From assembly GCF_002214545.1 (NCBI RefSeq), contig NZ_CP015105.1:744001-808000 (forward strand): a stretch of DNA of 64,000 bases, read 5' to 3'. Both the position numbers and the translations under genes were made by a program. The DNA comes from Thermococcus thioreducens (GTDB lineage Archaea; Methanobacteriota_B; Thermococci; Thermococcales; Thermococcaceae). Positions within the stretch are counted from its first letter, which is position 1; each line of letters opens with the position of its first letter. This document shows positions 22,595 to 30,811 of this stretch, in pieces. Under the pieces are notes generated by a model. That model made no database searches. It worked only from the letters and a program-made list of their open reading frames with translations, and was not told the DNA's origin.

Positions 22595-23566
22595 ATGATA
22601 ATCCGCACTCCGAGGAGGCTTCATCTCGGTCTCATTGATCCATCTGCCACCTTGGGGAGGCGCTTTGGAAGCCTCGGTGTTGCCCTGGAGGACGGCTATG
22701 AGGTCAGAATCGTCGAGGGCGAGGCCATGGAGATAGCCGCCGAGGGGGAGGACAGGGAAACCATCGAGTTCGCCATAAAGAGGATGAACTCTGCCTACGA
22801 AACCGGGGTCAACTACATCGTCGAGGTCAGGAAAGCCATTCCCCGGCACGTTGGCTTAGGCTCCACCACCCAGCTCAGCCTGGCGGTCGGTACTGCCATA
22901 GCGAGACTTAACAACTTAAACGTCCCAATTGAGGAGCTGGCGAGGGTTCTTGGTAGGGGGAGGAACGGGGGCGCTGGGGTCTATTCCTTTGCCTACGGCG
23001 GGTTCGTCATAGACGGCGGCGTTAGGAACGGCATTCCGCCCCTGATATTCCGCGAGGAATTCCCGAAGGATTGGGCTTTTCTCCTGGTTATTCCTGAACT
23101 CAAGCCCGGACTCGATGAAGAGGAGGAAAAGCCCGTTATGGCCGGGGTCGTCGGCAGGGTGGACGTGGCGATGGAGATAAGCCACAGAATACTGCTCGGT
23201 CTCCTGCCGGCCCTCAAGGAGAGGGACGTGAGAACCTTTGGCGAACATCTCTCCGCGATACAGAGGCTCGTTGGAAAGCACTTTGAGCCGTACCAGGGCG
23301 GTGAGTTCCGGGAGGACGTTAAGCTTATACTCGACTTCCTGGCGGAAAAAACCTACGGCTGTGGCCAGAGCTCCTGGGGGCCAACGGTTTACGGCCTGAT
23401 CAGAAGGGGGGAGTTTGGGGGACTCAGGGCAGAGGCACATGACTTCCTGCGTGAGCACGGGATAAAGGCGAAGGTCGAGCTCGGTCTTCCGAACAACACC
23501 GGAGCGGAGATAATAGGAGAGAGCGCCTTTATCGAAAGGCTGATACGAAACGTGGCGGGTGAGTGA
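22595..23566 (+). CDS. beta-ribofuranosylaminobenzene 5'-phosphate synthase-like protein (GHMP fold)
   Basis: 323 residues of the GHMP superfamily type seen in RFAP synthases, which condense PRPP with 4-hydroxybenzoate or aminobenzoate in the first committed step of methanopterin synthesis. The GHMP glycine-rich motif is PRHVGLGSTTQLSLAVG, followed by GRGRNGGAGVYSFAYGGFVIDGG and a C-terminal GQSSWGPTVYGL motif. The true start is ATG 22595 with GGTGGTG upstream; the open frame runs back to 22028, but only as antisense of the folP-like gene. Its stop overlaps the AGOG gene by 8 bases. Confidence 0.85.
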   Translation: MIIRTPRRLHLGLIDPSATLGRRFGSLGVALEDGYEVRIVEGEAMEIAAEGEDRETIEFAIKRMNSAYETGVNYIVEVRKAIPRHVGLGSTTQLSLAVGTAIARLNNLNVPIEELARVLGRGRNGGAGVYSFAYGGFVIDGGVRNGIPPLIFREEFPKDWAFLLVIPELKPGLDEEEEKPVMAGVVGRVDVAMEISHRILLGLLPALKERDVRTFGEHLSAIQRLVGKHFEPYQGGEFREDVKLILDFLAEKTYGCGQSSWGPTVYGLIRRGEFGGLRAEAHDFLREHGIKAKVELGLPNNTGAEIIGESAFIERLIRNVAGE

Positions 23567-24359
23567 GGTGACCCTTGACCGCTTCATCAGGGTGAAGTAC
23601 AAATCCGACGATGAGAAAATCCGGGAGCTTGTAAGAATTCTCAGCGGCCTTGGGCTCGACTGCGCAAAGACCATTGAGGAAAAGGTTGACCTCCAGTTCG
23701 ATGCCCTCAAAAATCTCCACGACAATCTGGGAGACAACGAGCTCTTCATCAAGCTGGTCATAGCAAACTCCATAGTCAGCTACCAGCTCTCAGCCAAGGG
23801 AGAGCAGTGGTGGTGGGAGTTCTCACGTTATTTCTCGGAGAATCCCCCGAAAGGGAGCATCGCCGATGCCTACGCCGAGTTCCTCCCCGGTTCGAGAACC
23901 AACAGGCGCCTCGTTGAAGGAAAGGTGAGGCGGCTGGAGAAGCTGGAGCCCTTCCTCGAATCCCTCGGCCTACCTGCCCTCAAAGGGTATTACTTCTGGA
24001 GAATGGCCGGTCTCAGGGACGACCTGGCCAGTGCCCTGAACTCGAAGAGGAGCGCCAAGACGGTGGTTTTCGCGGTCAAGATGTTCGGCTACGCGGGGAG
24101 AATTGTCTTCGGTGAGTTTGTCCCCTACCCGATGGCCATTGAGATACCCGACGACGTCAGGATAAACGCCTACACGAAGAGGTTTACGAACGAACCCCCC
24201 GTGAGCTTCTGGGGCAGAATTGCAGAGCAAACAGGAATCCCGCCGCTCCACATAGACTCGATACTCTGGCCGGTTCTGGGAGGGAACGGGGAAGTCCTCA
24301 GGCGGTTAAAGAAGCACTGCCCGGAATGGGAGGATGTTTTGAAGCTGGCCTCGCTTTGA
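23559..24359 (+). CDS. archaeal 8-oxoguanine DNA glycosylase/lyase (AGOG)
   Basis: Removes 8-oxoguanine from DNA in base excision repair. The 266-residue all-helical protein matches the AGOG family: DNLGDNELFIKLVIANSIVSYQ, the aromatic GEQWWWEFSRYF, the helix-hairpin-helix-like region around GLPALKGYYFWRMAGL, the Lys-bearing segment AKTVVFAVKMFGYA and the Asp in IEIPDDVRI, the Lys/Asp pair expected for catalysis. GTG 23559 overlaps the upstream gene; GTG 23568, with GGTGAGTGAG ahead of it, is an equally good start. No partner gene is apparent. Confidence 0.9.
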   Translation: MSEVTLDRFIRVKYKSDDEKIRELVRILSGLGLDCAKTIEEKVDLQFDALKNLHDNLGDNELFIKLVIANSIVSYQLSAKGEQWWWEFSRYFSENPPKGSIADAYAEFLPGSRTNRRLVEGKVRRLEKLEPFLESLGLPALKGYYFWRMAGLRDDLASALNSKRSAKTVVFAVKMFGYAGRIVFGEFVPYPMAIEIPDDVRINAYTKRFTNEPPVSFWGRIAEQTGIPPLHIDSILWPVLGGNGEVLRRLKKHCPEWEDVLKLASL

Positions 24360-24372
24360 GCCAGGTCTGAAC

Positions 24373-24389
24373 CCAAAAGACTTAAATAT
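24373..24389 (+). promoter_or_regulatory. first promoter upstream of the ABC-2 genes
   Basis: CCAAAAGACTTAAATAT has a BRE/TATA look and lies about 200 bases before the permease gene. A second promoter lies nearer (24512-24525). If both work, a leader or small RNA of about 100 nucleotides could be made between them. Confidence 0.4.
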
Positions 24390-24478
24390 CTTGATGTCAA
24401 CAATACCTCGAAGTTCGATGCATCGGGGTGAAAGGTATGAGGTTCATTATAACTGCCCATAGGGCTTTGCTTGGCAAC

Positions 24479-24500
24479 GGAGTGGAGGCCTCGCCGCTCC
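24479..24500 (+). terminator. GC-rich hairpin between two promoters
   Basis: GGAGTGG and CCGCTCC pair over seven positions (one G-T) around an eight-base loop. It is followed by A/T-rich sequence that contains the second promoter. It could end a short transcript from the upstream promoter or be a regulatory element. Note that archaeal termination mainly needs T-runs, so the terminator label is tentative. Confidence 0.3.
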
Positions 24501-24511
24501 AACTCAATGGA

Positions 24512-24525
24512 CAAAATTTTTATAC
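24512..24525 (+). promoter_or_regulatory. main promoter of the ABC-2 genes
   Basis: CAAAATTTTTATAC fits a strong Thermococcales BRE/TATA. The predicted start near 24543 gives a leader of about 45 nucleotides before ATG 24591. Confidence 0.55.
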
Positions 24526-24590
24526 TCCTTGTGTTAGTTGTAGTTCGAGTGATGGTGTTCACTCCAATATCGCAATAAGGGGGTATGCCT

Positions 24591-25460
24591 ATGCTTTGGG
24601 GATTTCAGCTTGAGTTTAAGCAGAGCCTTCGGACGAAAAAGCTCTGGGTAATACTGGGGATTATGATACTTCTCTACATTCCGGTCTTCTATATCATGAA
24701 GCGCTCGGGGGTTGAGGATCTCACCGTTGAGGGAGCAATGACTTTCCTGATACAGTTCGTTACAGGGATGGCCGGCTTCTTCATAGGGATTCTTGCCCTT
24801 TTGATAGGTGCCACGGCAATAAACAGCGAGATAGAGAAGGGAACGTTGCGGGTTGCCATGAGTAAGCCGATAAAGCGCCTCAGCTACATCGGTGGCAAGT
24901 TCCTAGCACACTCGGCCGTTCTGCTCATGGCGCTCCTGATATCGACCCTCGTCGGCGTGCTCGGAGTGGTCTATCTCGGAGCACCCCTGAGCGGTCAGCT
25001 CGTCGTTGACGTTCTGCTGCTCAACATGCTGCTCCTTCTGGCGATGATTCAGCTCGTTGCTCTGGGCTACATCCTTTCCACGCTCATTAGGTCTTCCAGC
25101 TCTGCCCTTGGAGCGGCCCTTGTGCTCGCCTTCGTGATGTTCCTCATAATGCCCAACATTGTGGGTTATCTGGTCATCAGGGACACCATAAACAATCCCA
25201 ACCAGGATATGATGCAGCTCCAGAAGGAGTACACCACGAAGTATCTGTTCTATGTTCCGACGTCTCAGGTGGGTATCATAACGAGGGATGTAGGGACACT
25301 GACGGGAACTCCCGGAGGCTTCTCCAATGTCGCCGCTGAGTATCGCGGCATGGCGTATGCCATCAGAAACAACCTCACTAACTTCGGGATACTCGTGGGG
25401 CTCACGATAGTCTACCTGGGAATTGGCTTCTACCGCTTCCTCCGCATGGATCTGAGGTGA
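24591..25460 (+). CDS. ABC-2 type transporter permease
   Basis: About 289 residues with six transmembrane segments: LWVILGIMILLYIPVFYIM first, FFIGILALLIGATAIN with the family's conserved NSEIEKGTLRVAMSKPI loop next, and a final helix LVGLTIVYLGIGFYRFL. A large extracytoplasmic loop lies between helices five and six. It forms an exporter with the ATPase encoded 5 bases downstream. I prefer ATG 24591, with GGGGGT 6 bases upstream; ATG 24585 abuts the ribosome site. The substrate is unknown. Confidence 0.88.
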   Translation: MLWGFQLEFKQSLRTKKLWVILGIMILLYIPVFYIMKRSGVEDLTVEGAMTFLIQFVTGMAGFFIGILALLIGATAINSEIEKGTLRVAMSKPIKRLSYIGGKFLAHSAVLLMALLISTLVGVLGVVYLGAPLSGQLVVDVLLLNMLLLLAMIQLVALGYILSTLIRSSSSALGAALVLAFVMFLIMPNIVGYLVIRDTINNPNQDMMQLQKEYTTKYLFYVPTSQVGIITRDVGTLTGTPGGFSNVAAEYRGMAYAIRNNLTNFGILVGLTIVYLGIGFYRFLRMDLR

Positions 25461-25465
25461 TGACG

Positions 25466-26383
25466 ATGATAAGGATTGAAAATCTCGTTAAGGTTTACAA
25501 GGACGTTCGTGCCCTCGATGGTCTTAACCTTGAAGTCAGGTCCGGCCAGGTATACGGCTTCCTTGGGCCGAATGGGGCCGGGAAGAGTACAACGATACTC
25601 AGCACACTGGGCCTTATATTCCCCCAGGAAGGGAGGATTCAGCTCTTTGACCTTGAGGTCTTCGCCAACGGCAGGTTCAATGAGGGAAACCTCGTTGAGG
25701 CCAAGAGGCGCATAGGCTACATGCCGGAGCACGCTACCCTCTGGGAGTTTCTTACACCCGTTCAGACCCTTGAGATAATCGCTGACTCCTTCGGGATTCC
25801 AAAGTCAGAGAGGGAGAATCGCATCAGGGAGCTCCTTGAGCTGGTCAACCTGTGGGAGGACAGGGATAGAAAGGTCGGCAAGTTTTCAAAGGGGATGCGC
25901 CAGAGGCTCCTCCTTGCCCAGGCGCTCATCAACGACCCGGAGCTTCTCATTCTGGACGAGCCGATGACGGGCCTTGATCCGACGGGAATAGCCGAGTTCA
26001 AGGACATCATCAAAGAGCAGAGGAAGGCCGGAAAGACAGTTTTCTTCTCAAGCCACATACTGGCCCACGTCGAGGAGATATGCGACACTGTCGGGGTCAT
26101 AGTTAAGGGCAAGCTCCGCGTGGAGGACAAGCTTGACAGCATCAAGAGGGAGTTCCTCAGGAAGGCTGGATACACCATAGTCCTTGAAACTAACATCCCC
26201 ATCAACTTCACCGGCGTCGAGTGGAAGGTCACGCCGCTCGGTGAGAAGAAGTACCGCATAGTGGCGCCGGAGGACATCAGAGAGCAGATCCATGACTTCG
26301 TCGCTGCTCAGGGAGCCAAGGTGCTTACAATGCAGATAAAGGCTCCGAGCCTTGAGGAGATATTCCTTAAGATGGTTGAGTGA
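25466..26383 (+). CDS. ABC transporter ATP-binding protein
   Basis: About 305 residues. Walker A GPNGAGKST (34-42), Q-loop after GYMPEHATLWEF, signature KFSKGMRQRLLLAQAL, Walker B LLILDEPMTGLDP and switch His in SSHILAHVEEICD are all intact, so it should hydrolyse ATP. The C-terminal 85 residues form the extra beta domain typical of ABC-2 exporter ATPases. ATG 25466 has GAGGTGATGACG upstream and the gene is coupled to the permease. A minor oddity is an insertion after the Walker A helix (DLEVFANGRFNEGNLVEAKR) that lengthens the usual loop. Confidence 0.92.
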   Translation: MIRIENLVKVYKDVRALDGLNLEVRSGQVYGFLGPNGAGKSTTILSTLGLIFPQEGRIQLFDLEVFANGRFNEGNLVEAKRRIGYMPEHATLWEFLTPVQTLEIIADSFGIPKSERENRIRELLELVNLWEDRDRKVGKFSKGMRQRLLLAQALINDPELLILDEPMTGLDPTGIAEFKDIIKEQRKAGKTVFFSSHILAHVEEICDTVGVIVKGKLRVEDKLDSIKREFLRKAGYTIVLETNIPINFTGVEWKVTPLGEKKYRIVAPEDIREQIHDFVAAQGAKVLTMQIKAPSLEEIFLKMVE

Positions 26384-26420
26384 ATCCTTTCTTGTTTTTC
26401 ACACATTATTCAGAATTCGA

Positions 26421-26438
26421 ACCAAAATCTTTTTAGGC
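26421..26438 (+). promoter_or_regulatory. probable promoter of the 26477 membrane protein gene
   Basis: CCAAAATCTTTTTAGGCC resembles a weak BRE/TATA at the right distance (about 40-55 bases) from ATG 26477. The T-rich stretch TTTCTTGTTTTTC at 26388-26400 just upstream could terminate the ABC operon. Confidence 0.35.
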
Positions 26439-26476
26439 CGTTCGACTGAATTTCGGATTGCCTAAAGGTGAGTCTC

Positions 26477-27064
26477 ATGCTCCTTCCCATGCACATTTTC
26501 GTTGCTTATATGATAGGCGCTTGGAGGGGCTGGAACAAAAAGCTCCTGGCGGTATTCGTTGTGGCGAACTCCGCCCCCGATTACAGCTTCATCCAGATGC
26601 CGCTCGCCACGGGAGACTTCACAAGGACTTTCTTCAACCATGGGTGGGTTTCGTTCCTCTACGTCCTTCCATTTGGTCCATTGGGTGTCATTGGAAACGG
26701 ACTTCATCTGCTGGCAGATACATTTACCGGGGGCATTCCATTCTTCCCTGACGGCGTCTGGTACGGTTTTCCAAGACTTGGTTGGCACCTCTGGGGAAAG
26801 TTCATCCTCGTTCCGTGGGAGATACCCATAGCCCTTGCGGGCATCTATGCGGCATACAGGCTGGGAACTGGGAAGGTCGCATACACACTCTCCGCGTTTT
26901 TCATGGGCTATGTCGTCTTTGCCCTGCTAACGCCGCTCTATCTCTTAAACCCATTCCTCTCCACGGGGGTTAGCTTTCTGGCCCTCTGGTATCTGATAGA
27001 AAAGGTTAGAATTCTCGATAGGCTGGAATTTAGACTGGGGGAAACTGCAGGAGTAAAGGGATAA
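26477..27064 (+). CDS. polytopic membrane protein, unknown function
   Basis: About 195 residues with five or six hydrophobic segments. The N-terminal MHIFVAYMIGAWRGWNKK and NSAPDYSFIQMP, with conserved-looking His and Asp residues (H9-like, SAPDYS, FNHGW), recall membrane-bound metal-dependent hydrolases of the DUF457/YdjM type, but I am not certain of the match. ATG 26477 follows GGTGAGTCTC. The gene converges on the UbiD-family gene with a gap of 3 bases. Confidence 0.7.
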   Translation: MLLPMHIFVAYMIGAWRGWNKKLLAVFVVANSAPDYSFIQMPLATGDFTRTFFNHGWVSFLYVLPFGPLGVIGNGLHLLADTFTGGIPFFPDGVWYGFPRLGWHLWGKFILVPWEIPIALAGIYAAYRLGTGKVAYTLSAFFMGYVVFALLTPLYLLNPFLSTGVSFLALWYLIEKVRILDRLEFRLGETAGVKG

Positions 27065-27067
27065 AAA

Positions 27068-28333
27068 TTAAACCTCCGCCCTCTCGAAGTCTTCTTTCCT
27101 CTCCAGCGGTTTGGTTGCATCGATGCCCCATTTTGCGGTTAGGCTCTTCTCAGCCGAAGGGTCGAGGGAACTGCCGCGGGCGTTGGGAATAATCACAAGG
27201 TCCCTGTCCGCCTGGAAGCGCGTCGCTATCGCCCACTCCACTTCGCGGTCGTCGTAAATGTTGATATCTCCATCAACGACAACGACGTGCTTCAGGCTTG
27301 GATGGCCAGCGAAGGCGGCCAGTATTGCGTTCTTCCCGTCTCCATCATGCTGTTTGGTTATGCTGACAACGGCATGGAGCCACATCGCACCGCCCTCGGT
27401 CAGCCTTACACCGTGAACTCTGGGCACGACCCTCTTAACACTCGCGTAGATCTGCGGCTCCTTGGGAAGTCCCATCAGCATATAGTGTTCGTAGCCTCCC
27501 GGAAGGAGGGCATGAAAGACCGGCTCGTCCACGTGGTGCATGCGTTCAAAGACCACCACAGGCTGTTTTCTCACGTGGTCGTAGGTTCCGGTTATGTCAA
27601 CGAACGGCCCCTCGTCGGTCAGCTCGGGGAGTATCTTCGCCTCGAAGACGAACTCCGTCTCGACTGGGACGGGGATTCCACCAAGGTCAAAAACATCGAG
27701 GGGCTTTCCAAAGGCCATTCTGCTCATCGCGGATGCTATTTCAAGCTCGCTCGTCCCGTAGGCGACGCTCGTCGCTCCAGCCAGAAGGAGGTGTATCGGA
27801 TTCCCCACGACTATCCTGACGTCCAGTTCCTCTCCCATCTCTGCCTTCTCCTTCCACATGGCGTACAGGTGTCTCGGAACGAGCCTTATGGCGGCTCTTT
27901 TATCGTCAATGACCATCATCCTGTGGAAAGACATGTTGACAAAGCCTTCCTCGTCCCTGGCTATGACCATGGAGGAGGTGAAGTACTGGCCCCCATCCCG
28001 GGGATAGTACTTTGGAACAGGGAGCTCGCGGAGAGAAAAGTCCGCGGTGGAGTTTGCCATGAATGGTGCACTCTCAACCGTCCTGCAGGGTTCCGGATTT
28101 TCCATGGCACTCGCTATAAAGTGCAGAAGTTTCTCCTTTTCAGTCCCGAGGTAACCCGCTATCCTCTCTCTGGTGCTCCAGATGTTCCCTGCCAAGCTCC
28201 AGCCGTCCACGTTTCTGAAGAGAACCGGTCTGTCGCGGTACTTCACGAGATACTTGGTCACCTCAAGCTCTTTGCTCACGGGCTCTTCTACGATGATGGT
28301 ATCCTCAAAACGGCCGATGATTTCCCTCAGCAT
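27068..28333 (-). CDS. UbiD family decarboxylase, possibly anhydromevalonate phosphate decarboxylase
   Basis: 421 residues of the UbiD family, which decarboxylate unsaturated acids with prenylated FMN. Typical features are the N-terminal [24 protein letters not shown], the central [23 protein letters not shown], the [15 protein letters not shown] strand and the acidic active-site region [23 protein letters not shown]. In archaea that use the modified mevalonate pathway, a UbiD homologue decarboxylates trans-anhydromevalonate 5-phosphate; this gene is a good candidate because HMG-CoA reductase is also present at 36060. ATG 28333 has GGTGGTGAA upstream. Confidence 0.85.
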   Translation of the reverse strand: MLREIIGRFEDTIIVEEPVSKELEVTKYLVKYRDRPVLFRNVDGWSLAGNIWSTRERIAGYLGTEKEKLLHFIASAMENPEPCRTVESAPFMANSTADFSLRELPVPKYYPRDGGQYFTSSMVIARDEEGFVNMSFHRMMVIDDKRAAIRLVPRHLYAMWKEKAEMGEELDVRIVVGNPIHLLLAGATSVAYGTSELEIASAMSRMAFGKPLDVFDLGGIPVPVETEFVFEAKILPELTDEGPFVDITGTYDHVRKQPVVVFERMHHVDEPVFHALLPGGYEHYMLMGLPKEPQIYASVKRVVPRVHGVRLTEGGAMWLHAVVSITKQHDGDGKNAILAAFAGHPSLKHVVVVDGDINIYDDREVEWAIATRFQADRDLVIIPNARGSSLDPSAEKSLTAKWGIDATKPLERKEDFERAEV

Positions 28334-28400
28334 TTCACCACCTTAGATGGGTGTTCCAAAAGGTCTATAAAGCCTTTTTCCAAACTCCCGGTGATTGGCC

Positions 28401-29801
28401 ATGCCTATGGTAGTCCTTCGGATTCCGGATGGTTCGGCACTGGTGAAAGTTGAGAAGGCTGATCCTCAGGTTTACTTCAAGATATACGAGCTACTGAGCT
28501 ACAAGAAGGACTTCGGGAAGTGGGAGAAGCCCGAGAGCCTCTACGACCCCTATGAGCGGACGTTTCCAGTGGGTGTCCTTCCGAGGGTTAAGAAGTTCCT
28601 CAATTCTAAGGGCTATCGGGTGAGGGTCAGGGACGAGCGACAGGTTGGGGGTGTAAGGCTCAACTCCACGTGGAACGAGAACTACCTCATGCGCAGATAT
28701 CAGGAGAGGGCGATAAAAAAGGCTCTGAAAGAAAAGATGGGTGTTCTTTCCCTTCCGGTGGGAAGTGGAAAGACTGTGGTGGGTCTGCGCATAATCCACG
28801 AGCTTGACCTTTCCGCGCTGATAGTAGTTCACACCAAAGAGCTCCTCTACCAGTGGGCGGAGAAGGTTACGGAAGTTCTGGGCATTGAGCCGGGAATAGT
28901 TGGGGACAACAGGTGGGAGGAGAGGGCCGTAACGGTTGCCATGATACAGACCCTCCTCTCCAGGGGGGCGGATAAGCTCCAGAACGAGTACGCTATAGTG
29001 ATGTTCGACGAATGCCACAGGACTTCCGCCGCTGAGAAGTTCTACAGGCTGGGTCTCAGCCTCCCCCAGGTTTACCGCTTCGGACTATCGGCGACACCAT
29101 GGCGGCGCGTTCGCGGTGAGGAGATAAAGATTGAAGCCGTCGTCGGTCCTACCATATTCGAGGTCAAAGCCGAAGACCTGATAAAGGAGAAGTTTCTCGC
29201 AAGGCCCCGTTTCGAAATAATAACCTACGAGTCAAAGATGCCCTCGTTCAGCGAGCGCTACAAGGAGCTTTACGAGGACATGATAATGAACAATGAAGAG
29301 AGGAACAGGGCAATAGTGCAAAAAGCCGCCGAGCTGGCCAGAAAAGGCCACCGCGTTCTCATAGACGTCAAACGCATAGAGCACGGCAAAATCCTGAGGG
29401 AGATGCTCGAAAAGGAGGGGATAAAGGCTGAGTTTCTAAGCTCTCAGAGTCCCGACAGATGGGGCATCCTTGAAGGCTTTAAGGAGGGCAGCATACCGGT
29501 GCTCGTCTCCACGCTCCTCAAAGAGGGTGTTGATATACCTGAGATATCCGCGATAATCCTAGCCGGCGGCGGCAAGAGCGACATAATGACGATACAGACG
29601 ATAGGCCGTGCCCTGAGGCCAAAGAGGGGAATGAAGGCTGTCATTGTTGACATCCAGGACGATGATCCCCTGCTCTTCACACACTTCATTGAGAGGCAGA
29701 AGGCCCTCAAGCAGTATTACGGCAGGGACTATGACAGAGAAATGGCTTCAAAGCTTGAGGAGAACGTCCCCAAAAAGGGCCGCCCTCGTCAGCACCCGTG
29801 A
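28401..29801 (+). CDS. XPB/Rad25-like superfamily 2 DNA helicase
   Basis: About 466 residues. An N-terminal domain of about 95 residues precedes the helicase core: motif I LPVGSGKT, motif II MFDECHR, motif III LSATPWRR, then motif V LVSTLLKEGVDIPE and motif VI QTIGRALRPKRGM. The length and the GKT/DECH/QTIGRALRP set fit archaeal XPB homologues involved in DNA repair. The usual partner nuclease Bax1 is not next to it here. ATG 28401 has GGTGATTGGCC upstream. The last 54 bases overlap the convergent truA gene. Confidence 0.85.
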   Translation: MPMVVLRIPDGSALVKVEKADPQVYFKIYELLSYKKDFGKWEKPESLYDPYERTFPVGVLPRVKKFLNSKGYRVRVRDERQVGGVRLNSTWNENYLMRRYQERAIKKALKEKMGVLSLPVGSGKTVVGLRIIHELDLSALIVVHTKELLYQWAEKVTEVLGIEPGIVGDNRWEERAVTVAMIQTLLSRGADKLQNEYAIVMFDECHRTSAAEKFYRLGLSLPQVYRFGLSATPWRRVRGEEIKIEAVVGPTIFEVKAEDLIKEKFLARPRFEIITYESKMPSFSERYKELYEDMIMNNEERNRAIVQKAAELARKGHRVLIDVKRIEHGKILREMLEKEGIKAEFLSSQSPDRWGILEGFKEGSIPVLVSTLLKEGVDIPEISAIILAGGGKSDIMTIQTIGRALRPKRGMKAVIVDIQDDDPLLFTHFIERQKALKQYYGRDYDREMASKLEENVPKKGRPRQHP

Positions 29802-30551
29802 GTAGCGTTCAAAGATGTCACGTTTCGCTTTTTTAAGCCCCCTTTCGTCCATGCGGAAGCTTATCCCCTCATATTCTATGTGCCAGAGGATTAGGCCTTC
29901 TGGAGCTGCTGGAGGCACCTTTTTTCTGTAGTCCCCCGCGAGCATCCTCTCAACATCTTCCGGTTCCATGAGGCCGAGACCGCAGAATCTGATGGCGTTG
30001 ACTATTCTTCTCGCCATCTCCCAGAGGAAGCTCTTTCCTTCTATTTCGATGACATAGTAGCCCGGCCTCTCGGTGATTTCGATCCTGGTGATCTCCCTCA
30101 CGGGATCTTTTCCTGGTTCCAGCTTTGAAAAGGCTGAAAAGTCGTGCCTTCCCACGAAGATTGAGGCGCATTCCTTCATGGGGTTCTCATCAAAGCCCTC
30201 ATCGACGAGATAGTACCTGTAGGTCTTTGACTTTGCCCAAAAACGCGGGTGGAAATCCTCGGGCACCTCAGCAACGCCAAGAACCCATGCGTCCTTTAGG
30301 TGGTGGTTGAGAACCTCGCCCCGAACGAGGTCCGGTCTGCTATCAATGTCGAAGGCCACAACGTTGAAAAACGCGGAGACACCCCTGTCCGTTCGGGATG
30401 CGCCCTTGAAGTCCGAGCCCCATGCGTCTTCGATGATCCTTAGCTTTTCGAGAACCCTCAGCAGTTCCCCTTCGACCGTCCTTACGTCGGGTTGCCTCTG
30501 GAAGCCGTAGAACGCCGTTCCGTCATACGCTATTCTCAGAGCCATCCGCAT
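29748..30551 (-). CDS. truA: tRNA pseudouridine synthase A
   Basis: Makes pseudouridine at positions 38-40 of the tRNA anticodon arm. The 267-residue protein shows the N-terminal LRIAYDGTAFYGFQRQPDVRTVEGEL and the catalytic Asp55 in GASRTDRGVSA, with KTYRYYLVDEG and FLWEMARRIVNAI further on. A TATA box (AGGCATTTATACCC on the minus strand, 30571-30584) is centred about 25 bases before ATG 30551 and no Shine-Dalgarno site is seen, so the transcript is probably leaderless. ATG 30545 is the alternative start. Confidence 0.93.
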   Translation of the reverse strand: MRMALRIAYDGTAFYGFQRQPDVRTVEGELLRVLEKLRIIEDAWGSDFKGASRTDRGVSAFFNVVAFDIDSRPDLVRGEVLNHHLKDAWVLGVAEVPEDFHPRFWAKSKTYRYYLVDEGFDENPMKECASIFVGRHDFSAFSKLEPGKDPVREITRIEITERPGYYVIEIEGKSFLWEMARRIVNAIRFCGLGLMEPEDVERMLAGDYRKKVPPAAPEGLILWHIEYEGISFRMDERGLKKAKRDIFERYSRVLTRAALFGDVLLKL

Positions 30552-30570
30552 GGTTGTTGAATCTGGGGGA

Positions 30571-30584
30571 GGGTATAAATGCCT
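30571..30584 (-). promoter_or_regulatory. truA promoter giving a leaderless transcript
   Basis: Minus-strand AGGCATTTATACCC; distance to the ATG equals the usual TATA-to-start-site distance. Confidence 0.5.
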
Positions 30585-30715
30585 TTCCCATTATCAGCAT
30601 TGATACATCGACAAAATAATTTACAAACATAAATTATAATTTTGGAACCAGTCCAATCATTGGGGAGAAAGATTGATAAATAGCGAAAATTAACTAAACC
30701 CGGGGGTGAAGAGGC

Positions 30716-30811
30716 ATGGAAATGATATGGGACGCGGAGATATTGACGAACCTAACGAACTTTGAAATAATGTGCATCCTAATCCAAAATAGCATAGAAA
30801 AGAGGGACTAG
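30716..30811 (+). CDS. 31-residue peptide gene between truA and pheT
   Basis: ATG 30716 to TAG 30811. The Shine-Dalgarno site GGGGGTGAAGA 5 bases upstream is as strong as any in the window, and A/T-rich sequence at 30610-30700 could hold its promoter. The peptide starts MEMIWDAEILTNL and ends QNSIEKRD, amphipathic with one Cys, no signal or membrane helix. I do not recognise it. The stop overlaps the end of pheT by 4 bases. Without comparison it is uncertain, but the ribosome site argues that it is translated. Confidence 0.5.
   Translation: MEMIWDAEILTNLTNFEIMCILIQNSIEKRD

Noticed and set aside
27287-28453. 388-codon plus-strand frame
   Set aside because: Shadow of the UbiD-family gene, running into the helicase start.
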